In this document: positions 58,964 through 64,000 of the stretch, one piece after another
Position numbering within the stretch: the first letter of the stretch is position 1
How the letters are laid out: the number at the start of each line of letters is the position of its first letter
Source of the DNA: Streptomyces bambusae
GTDB lineage: Bacteria; Actinomycetota; Actinomycetes; Streptomycetales; Streptomycetaceae
Reading direction: 5' to 3'
Assembly (NCBI RefSeq): GCF_020532645.1
Contig: NZ_JAJAUZ010000010.1
Coordinates: 97,984-161,983, forward strand
DNA length: 64,000 nt
Position numbers and translations under genes: made by a program
Notes under the pieces: model-generated
Told to the model about the DNA's origin: nothing
What the model saw: only the letters and a program-made list of their open reading frames with translations
Database searches by the model: none

Positions 58964-59989
58964 ATGCGTATCGGAGTTCTCACCGCAGGCGGCGACTGCC
59001 CGGGCCTGAATGCTGTCATCCGCTCGGTCGTCCACCGCGCCGCCGTCGGCCACGGCGACGAAGTCATCGGCTTCGAGGACGGGTTCAAGGGCCTGCTCGA
59101 CGGCCACTACCGGCCGCTCGACATCAACGCCGTCAGCGGCATCCTCGCCCGCGGCGGCACCATCCTCGGCTCCGCCCGCATGGAGCGCGCCCGGCTGCAC
59201 GAAGCCGCCGAGAACGCCGCCGAGTTGGCCCGCCGCTACGGCATCGACGCCCTGATCCCGATCGGCGGCGAGGGCACCCTCACGGCCGCCCGGATGCTCT
59301 CCGACGCCGGCATGCCGGTGGTGGGCGTACCGAAGACCATCGACAACGACATCTCCTCCACCGACCGCACCTTCGGTTTCGACACCGCCGTCACCGTCGC
59401 CACCGAGGCCATCGACCGCCTCAAGACCACCGCCGAATCGCACCAGCGGGTCATGGTCGTCGAGGTGATGGGCCGGCACGCGGGCTGGATCGCCCTGGAG
59501 TCCGGCATGGCCGGCGGCGCCCACGGCATCTGCCTCCCGGAGCGCCACTTCGAGGTGGACGCCCTGGTGAAGATGGTGGAGGAACGCTTCTCCCGCGGGA
59601 AGAAGTTCGCCGTCATCTGCGTCGCCGAGGGGGCGCACCCGGCCGCGGGCTCGATGCCGTACGAGAAGGGTGCGATCGACCAGTACGGCCACGAGCGGTT
59701 CGCCGGCATCGGCAACCGGCTCGCCATCGAGCTGGAGCACCGACTCGGCAAGGAGGCCCGGCCGGTCATCCTCGGCCACGTCCAGCGCGGCGGTGTCCCC
59801 ACCGCCTACGACCGGGTGCTCGCCACCCGCTTCGGCTGGCACGCCGTCGAGGCCGTCCACCGCGGCGACTTCGGCAACATGACCGCACTGCGCGGCACGC
59901 AGATCGTGATGGCGCCGCTCGCCGAGGCCGTCACCGCGCTCAAGACGGTCCCGGAGGACCGCATGTTCGAGGCTGAGTCGGTCTTCTGA
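58964..59989 (+). CDS. pfkA: 6-phosphofructokinase
   Basis: 341 residues. N-terminal GGDCPGLNAVIRS; IGGEGTLTAA at the nucleotide phosphate site; VPKTIDNDISSTDRTFGFDTA with catalytic Asp; EVMGRHAGWIALESG; and LGHVQRGGVPTAYDR. Gly at the 104-like position together with Lys in PKTIDND is the actinobacterial ATP-dependent combination. PPi enzymes have Asp and Lys. ATG 58964 follows AGGAGA. It is divergent from pta and convergent with the next gene. Confidence 0.96.
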   Translation: MRIGVLTAGGDCPGLNAVIRSVVHRAAVGHGDEVIGFEDGFKGLLDGHYRPLDINAVSGILARGGTILGSARMERARLHEAAENAAELARRYGIDALIPIGGEGTLTAARMLSDAGMPVVGVPKTIDNDISSTDRTFGFDTAVTVATEAIDRLKTTAESHQRVMVVEVMGRHAGWIALESGMAGGAHGICLPERHFEVDALVKMVEERFSRGKKFAVICVAEGAHPAAGSMPYEKGAIDQYGHERFAGIGNRLAIELEHRLGKEARPVILGHVQRGGVPTAYDRVLATRFGWHAVEAVHRGDFGNMTALRGTQIVMAPLAEAVTALKTVPEDRMFEAESVF

Positions 59990-60063
59990 CCTCCGGGGCC
60001 GGGCCGGACGTCCCCTCCCGCCGGGACCTCCGGCCCCGATCTGCCGCCGGACGTCCCCGGTCC

Positions 60064-60750
60064 TCACCGGCCGGTGAGGCGCGCCAGCTCCCAGAACCGG
60101 TCCACGATCTGCGCGAGGAAGGTGCGGCCGGCGTCCCCGTTGGCCGCCTGGCCGCCACCGCCGCCCCAGCTCAGGGTGGCCACCATGGTCGACTGGTACT
60201 CGTCGTAGAGCTGCACCAGCACCGCCTCCAGGTGCTGCTTCGGCACCGGCAGCAGCTTGGCGAGCGGCCGTACGTACGCCTGCCAGCGGGTGGTCACGGC
60301 GTTGCGGAGGTGCTCGGCGAGCTCCTCCTCCTTGCCGGTGGCCGTCACGAAGGCGGGCAGCGACAGGCCGAGGGCCTGGGCCAGGGCGGCGGACTGCCGC
60401 TCGTTGCCCTTCCAGCGGCCCGACTCCTCCATCTTCAGGTAGGCGCCGGCGTCCAGGCCGGTCCGGCGGGCCAGGTCCTCGGCGCTCATCCCGCGGGCGA
60501 TGCGGTGCTCGCGCAGCGTGGTGGGCTCGGCGAGCAGCTCGCCGGGCGAGCACCACAGGACGCCCGCGAGGGCGGTGAGCTCGGTGGCGGTCGGCGAGGC
60601 GTCGCCGCGCTCCCAGGCCATGACCTCCTCCGGCGAGACCGTGAGGCCGTACTGGGCGCCGAGGCCGTACGCGACGTGGCCGGGCGCCATGCCGAGGGCG
60701 GCGCGGAGGCGGCGGGCGGCGGGGGCGTTGAACGGGGGGCTGGAATGCAC
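60064..60750 (-). CDS. helix-turn-helix (XRE-like) regulator
   Basis: 228 residues. Two HTH-like repeats are visible: ARRLRAALGMAPGHVAYGLGAQYGLTVSPEEVMAWERGDASPTATELTALAGVL and TTLREHRIARGMSAEDLARRTGLDAGAYLKMEESGRWKGNERQSAALAQALGL. A C-terminal region of about 100 residues is helical. GTG 60750 (VHSSPPFNAPAARRL) is preferred because TAGCGT lies exactly 7 nt upstream. GTG 60759 would add three residues inside that spacer. Targets unknown. Confidence 0.88.
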   Translation of the reverse strand: MHSSPPFNAPAARRLRAALGMAPGHVAYGLGAQYGLTVSPEEVMAWERGDASPTATELTALAGVLWCSPGELLAEPTTLREHRIARGMSAEDLARRTGLDAGAYLKMEESGRWKGNERQSAALAQALGLSLPAFVTATGKEEELAEHLRNAVTTRWQAYVRPLAKLLPVPKQHLEAVLVQLYDEYQSTMVATLSWGGGGGQAANGDAGRTFLAQIVDRFWELARLTGR

Positions 60751-60757
60751 GTGGCAC

Positions 60758-60763
60758 ACGCTA
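60758..60763 (-). promoter_or_regulatory. -10 hexamer for leaderless HTH-regulator mRNA
   Basis: TAGCGT on the minus strand, 7 nt, then GTG 60750. Confidence 0.5.
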
Positions 60764-60962
60764 GGAGCGGACGGGGGCCGTCGACTACGGGCTGTTCGCC
60801 CAAGGTCACAACTCGTAGGAACGTCCTAGGATCCTCGGTGGTTTGGGCGGTTTTCCCCGTGACCGTCCGGTAAACGGAATCCCGTCAAGATCGTCGTTCC
60901 GTACGGAGTCTTCCGGCCGCGCGGGGGTGCTGTCCAGAGGGCGGTGGCGGAGGATGGTGGGC

Positions 60963-61565
60963 ATGACTCCTCTGTCCGGCGAGACGATCGCCGAGCGGTA
61001 CCGGCGGCACGCCGATGCCTTCGAGAGCAAGGTCGCCGCGGTCACCGACCCGGCCGTCTGGGACCGGCCGTCGCCTTGTGCGGAGTGGACGGCCGGGGAC
61101 GTGGTGGGGCACATCGTGGACATGCACGGGGTGATGCTGCGGCCGTTCGGGCGGCCGCTCACGCCGGGCGGCGATCCGCTGACCGCCTTCCGGTTCGCGC
61201 GGGCCGCGGTGGAGGAGGTGCTGCGGGATCCGGCGCTGGCCGGGACGACCGTGGAGACACCGATGGGGAAGGTGACGGCCGCGCAGCACATCGACCAGGT
61301 CGTGAGCGAGGACATGGTGCTGCACGGGTGGGATCTGGCGCGGGCGACCGGGCAGGACGACACGATGGATCCGGCGGACGTCGACCGGATCCACGCTGCC
61401 ACTGCGGCGATCCCGGCCGAGGACATGGCGTTGCTGCGTACGCCGGATGCGTTTGGGCCGGGCGTGGTCGTCTTCGGGCCGGAGGTGTCCGTCCCGCACG
61501 ACGCCCCCCTCCAGGACCGCCTCCTGGGCCTGATCGGCCGCGACCCGTCCTGGCTCCCCGCCTGA
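60963..61565 (+). CDS. TIGR03086/maleylpyruvate isomerase-like, mycothiol-dependent DinB-fold protein
   Basis: 200 residues. It has ERYRRHADAFESKVAAVTDPAVWDRPSPCAEWTAGDVVGHIVDMHGVMLRPFG, and then QHIDQVVSEDMVLHGWDLARATGQ. The His (VGHI), Glu/Asp and His (LHGWDLA) spacing matches the metal-binding DinB fold used by mycothiol-dependent enzymes. ATG 60963 follows GGAGG at 10 nt. The physiological substrate is unknown. Confidence 0.85.
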   Translation: MTPLSGETIAERYRRHADAFESKVAAVTDPAVWDRPSPCAEWTAGDVVGHIVDMHGVMLRPFGRPLTPGGDPLTAFRFARAAVEEVLRDPALAGTTVETPMGKVTAAQHIDQVVSEDMVLHGWDLARATGQDDTMDPADVDRIHAATAAIPAEDMALLRTPDAFGPGVVVFGPEVSVPHDAPLQDRLLGLIGRDPSWLPA

Positions 61566-61588
61566 CCCCGCGGGCCCCTTCCCCACCC

Positions 61589-61790
61589 GGGGCTCCGCCC
61601 CGCCCCCTGCGCCTCAAGTGCCGGCGGGGCTGAAAGATCGGGGCTCCGCCCCGGACCCCGCGCCTCAATCGCCGGCGGGGCTGGAGGGTGCGGCGGAGCC
61701 CGATCCTGCGCCTCAATCGCCAGCGGAAAGATCGTGGCTCCGCCCCGGACCCCGCGCCTCAAGCGCCGGCGGGGCTGGGGGTTGCGGCGG
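61589..61790. repeat. second array of the 51-bp GC-hairpin repeat family
   Basis: GGGGCTCCGCCCC begins at 61589 and 61640 (51 bp apart), each followed by GCGCCTCAAGTGCCGGCGGGGCTG-like text. Two further degenerate copies have their GCCTCAA cores at 61710 and 61756. It fills most of the gap between the isomerase-like gene and glgB. Confidence 0.85.
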
Positions 61791-61830
61791 AGCGCGCGGG
61801 TGTGGGGGCGGAGCCCTGGCGAGGGGTGGG

Positions 61831-64000
61831 TCAGAGGGGCCTGAGGACGGGGTGGAGCCAGACCGTGGCCAGGGGAGGGAGGGTGAGGCGGAGGGCGGCC
61901 GGCCGGCCGTGCGAGGGGATGGGGACGGCGCGGAGCGGAGCCGGGTTGCGGATGCCGCTGCCCCCGTACCCGACGGCATCGGTGTTGAGGCACTCCTGCC
62001 ACGCAGGGAAGCGATCCGGCACGCCCAGCACGTAGTCGTGCCGGACGACGGGCGAGAAGTTCGACACGGACAGCAGCGGCGCCCCGTCGGCCGCAAGACG
62101 GAGGAACGCGAACACGTTGTCCTCGGCCGCGTCCGACACCACCCACGAGAACCCCTCCGGCACCGTGTCCTGCTCCCACAGCGCCGGCGCCCCCGCGTAC
62201 ACCCGGTTCAGATCCCGCACCAGATCCCGCACCCCGCAGTGGTCGGCCGCCGCCCCGTACACGGGGTCCACCAGCCACCAGTCCGGCCCGCTCGCCTCCG
62301 ACCACTCCGCGCCCTGAGCGAACTCCTGTCCCATGAACAGCAGCTGCTTGCCCGGATGGGCCCACATGAACCCCAGGTACGCCCGGTGCCCGGCCCGCTG
62401 CTGCCACCAGTCGCCCGGCATCTTCGACACCAGCGACCGCTTCCCGTGCACCACCTCGTCGTGCGAGATCGGCAGCACGTAGTTCTCGCTGTACGCGTAC
62501 ACCATCGAGAACGTCATCTCGTGGTGGTGGTACTTGCGGTGCACCGGCTCGTGCGCCACGTACTCCAGCGAGTCGTGCATCCACCCCATGTTCCACTTCA
62601 GCCCGAACCCGAGCCCGCCGAACCCGCCCGGCCCGATGTGGTGGGTGGCCCGGGTGACCCCGTCCCAGGCAGTGGACTCCTCCGCGATCGTCACCACGCC
62701 CGGGCAGCGCCGGTACACCGTCGCGTTCATCTCCTGGAGGAACGCGACCGCGTCCAGGTTCTCCCGCCCGCCGTGCTCGTTCGGCGTCCACTCGCCCTCA
62801 CCGCGCGAGTAGTCGAGGTAGAGCATCGAGGCCACCGCGTCCACCCGCAGCCCGTCGACGTGGAACTCCTCGCACCAGTACACCGCGTTGGCCACGAGGA
62901 AGTTGCGGACCTCCTTGCGGCCGTAGTCGAACTCCAGCGTCCCCCAGTCCGGGTGCGCCGCCCGCCGCGGGTCCTGCGGCTCGTACAGCGGCCGCCCGTC
63001 GAACTCCGCCAGCGCCCACTCGTCCCGCGGGAAGTGCGCCGGCACCCAGTCGAGGATCACCCCGATCCCCGCCCGGTGCAGCGCGTCCACCAGGAACCGG
63101 AAGTCGTCCGGCGTGCCCATCCGCGAGGTCGGCGCGTAGAACCCCGTCACCTGGTAGCCCCACGAACCGCCGAACGGGTGCTCGGCCACCGGCATCAGCT
63201 CGACGTGCGTGAAACCCAGCTCCTTCACGTACGCCGGCAGCTGCTCGGCCAGCTGCCGGTACGTCAGCCCCGGCCGCCACGAGGCCAGGTGCACCTCGTA
63301 CACCGAGAACGGCGCCGCGTGCACCGGCCGCGCCCCGCGCCCCGCCATCCACTCCGCGTCGCCCCACGCGTACGCCGAGGCGGTCACCACCGACGCGGTG
63401 GCCGGCGGCACCTCGGTGCGGCGGGCCATCGGGTCGGCCCGCAGGGTGTGGCTGCCGTCGGGCCGCGTGATGTCGAACTTGTACAGCGCCCCGTCGCCCA
63501 CCCCCGGCAGGAACAGCTCCCACACCCCGGTGCCGCCCAGCGAGCGCATCGGGGTGGCCGTGCCGTCCCAGTGGCAGAAGTCCCCGGTGACCCGCACCCC
63601 CTGCGCGTTCGGCGCCCAGACCGTGAACCGGGTGCCGGCCACGCCCTGGTGCTCCATCGGCCGGGCGCCGAGCGCCGTCCACAGCTCCTCGTGCCGGCCC
63701 TCGCCGATCAGGTGCAGGTCGAGTTCGCCGAGCGCGGGCAGGAACCGGTACGGGTCGTGCACCTCGGCCTCGTCGTGCTCGTACGCCACGAGGAGCCGGT
63801 AGTCGGGGATCTCGGCGAGCGGCAGCAGCCCGCCGAACAGGCCGTCGCCCTCGTCGAGCAGCGTGGCCCGCAGCCCCTTCGCCACGATCGTCACCGACCG
63901 CGCGAACGGCTTCAGCACCCGGACCGCCACCCCGCCGCGGTGCGGGCGGGCGCCGAGCACGGCGTGCGGGTCGTGGTGGCGGCCCGCCAGCAGCCGGGCC
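61831..64000 (-). CDS. glgB: 1,4-alpha-glucan branching enzyme (5' end missing)
   Basis: At least 722 residues, open to the window edge. The frame upstream of GTG 63960 reads [12 protein letters not shown], the conserved GlgB N-terminal motif, so translation starts outside the window. CBM48 ([22 protein letters not shown]) precedes a GH13 barrel with [18 protein letters not shown] (nucleophile Asp), VTIAEEST (acid/base Glu) and [10 protein letters not shown] (transition-state Asp). It creates alpha-1,6 branches in glycogen. Confidence 0.97.
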   Translation of the reverse strand, partial: ARLLAGRHHDPHAVLGARPHRGGVAVRVLKPFARSVTIVAKGLRATLLDEGDGLFGGLLPLAEIPDYRLLVAYEHDEAEVHDPYRFLPALGELDLHLIGEGRHEELWTALGARPMEHQGVAGTRFTVWAPNAQGVRVTGDFCHWDGTATPMRSLGGTGVWELFLPGVGDGALYKFDITRPDGSHTLRADPMARRTEVPPATASVVTASAYAWGDAEWMAGRGARPVHAAPFSVYEVHLASWRPGLTYRQLAEQLPAYVKELGFTHVELMPVAEHPFGGSWGYQVTGFYAPTSRMGTPDDFRFLVDALHRAGIGVILDWVPAHFPRDEWALAEFDGRPLYEPQDPRRAAHPDWGTLEFDYGRKEVRNFLVANAVYWCEEFHVDGLRVDAVASMLYLDYSRGEGEWTPNEHGGRENLDAVAFLQEMNATVYRRCPGVVTIAEESTAWDGVTRATHHIGPGGFGGLGFGLKWNMGWMHDSLEYVAHEPVHRKYHHHEMTFSMVYAYSENYVLPISHDEVVHGKRSLVSKMPGDWWQQRAGHRAYLGFMWAHPGKQLLFMGQEFAQGAEWSEASGPDWWLVDPVYGAAADHCGVRDLVRDLNRVYAGAPALWEQDTVPEGFSWVVSDAAEDNVFAFLRLAADGAPLLSVSNFSPVVRHDYVLGVPDRFPAWQECLNTDAVGYGGSGIRNPAPLRAVPIPSHGRPAALRLTLPPLATVWLHPVLRPL

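Overview
The window is very GC-rich chromosomal DNA with GC-saturated third codon positions, frequent GTG/TTG starts and hairpin terminators without U-tracts. It encodes the apical-growth proteins FilP and Scy, the actinobacterial mismatch endonuclease NucS, ribosomal protein bL37, an isobutyryl-CoA mutase subunit and the DUF6230/DUF6114 family. This points to Streptomyces or a very close relative. The gene order matches, as far as I remember it, the conserved core of S. coelicolor from the ATP synthase operon to the phosphofructokinase locus.

Layout. 1-7147: atpBEFHAGDC (atpB truncated by the window edge), closed by a terminator. 7.2-12.8 kb: a DUF2550 membrane protein, a small secreted Cys peptide, a secreted GH18 chitinase with a DasR/direct-repeat type promoter, a NarL-type two-component pair and a membrane protein. 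12.8-20.9 kb: PduO-type cobalamin adenosyltransferase, 3-hydroxybutyryl-CoA dehydrogenase, a STAS protein, a large membrane NTPase-like protein with a repetitive tail, NucS, an SCO5389-family protein, a luciferase-like oxidoreductase and a zinc-finger-like small protein. 20.9-24.8 kb: two tandem, paralogous ABC ATPase/permease pairs. 24.9-30.3 kb: filP and scy, coiled-coil scaffolds of polar growth. 30.5-33.3 kb: methylmalonyl-CoA epimerase, acetyl-CoA acetyltransferase and the MeaB chaperone GTPase. 33.3-36.7 kb: bL37 (24 aa), a MarR regulator, three coupled AIM24 genes and a DUF3817 membrane protein. 36.8-42.8 kb: a cslA-glxA glycan module with a convergent GH6 hydrolase and an ArsR-like regulator, bounded on the right by a 51-bp tandem repeat array. 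43.3-48.7 kb: MFS transporter, MarR regulator, second DUF3817, serine hydrolase and icmA. 48.7-53.8 kb: TetR regulator, thioredoxin-TPR protein and the DUF6230/DUF6114/secreted-protein trio. 53.8-60 kb: pyk, ackA-pta and pfkA. 60-64 kb: a helix-turn-helix regulator, a mycothiol-dependent isomerase-like protein, a second 51-bp repeat array and glgB (cut by the window end).

How the genes work together. Three themes recur: energy and central carbon (ATP synthase, pfkA, pyk, pta-ackA, glgB); adenosylcobalamin-dependent acyl-CoA rearrangement (PduO transferase, mce, MeaB, icmA, with atoB and hbd); and hyphal tip growth (filP, scy, cslA-glxA). At regulatory scale, nine genes share a TANNNT hexamer ending 6-8 nt before the start codon, consistent with leaderless mRNAs. 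Several perfect palindromes in intergenic regions are strong operator candidates.
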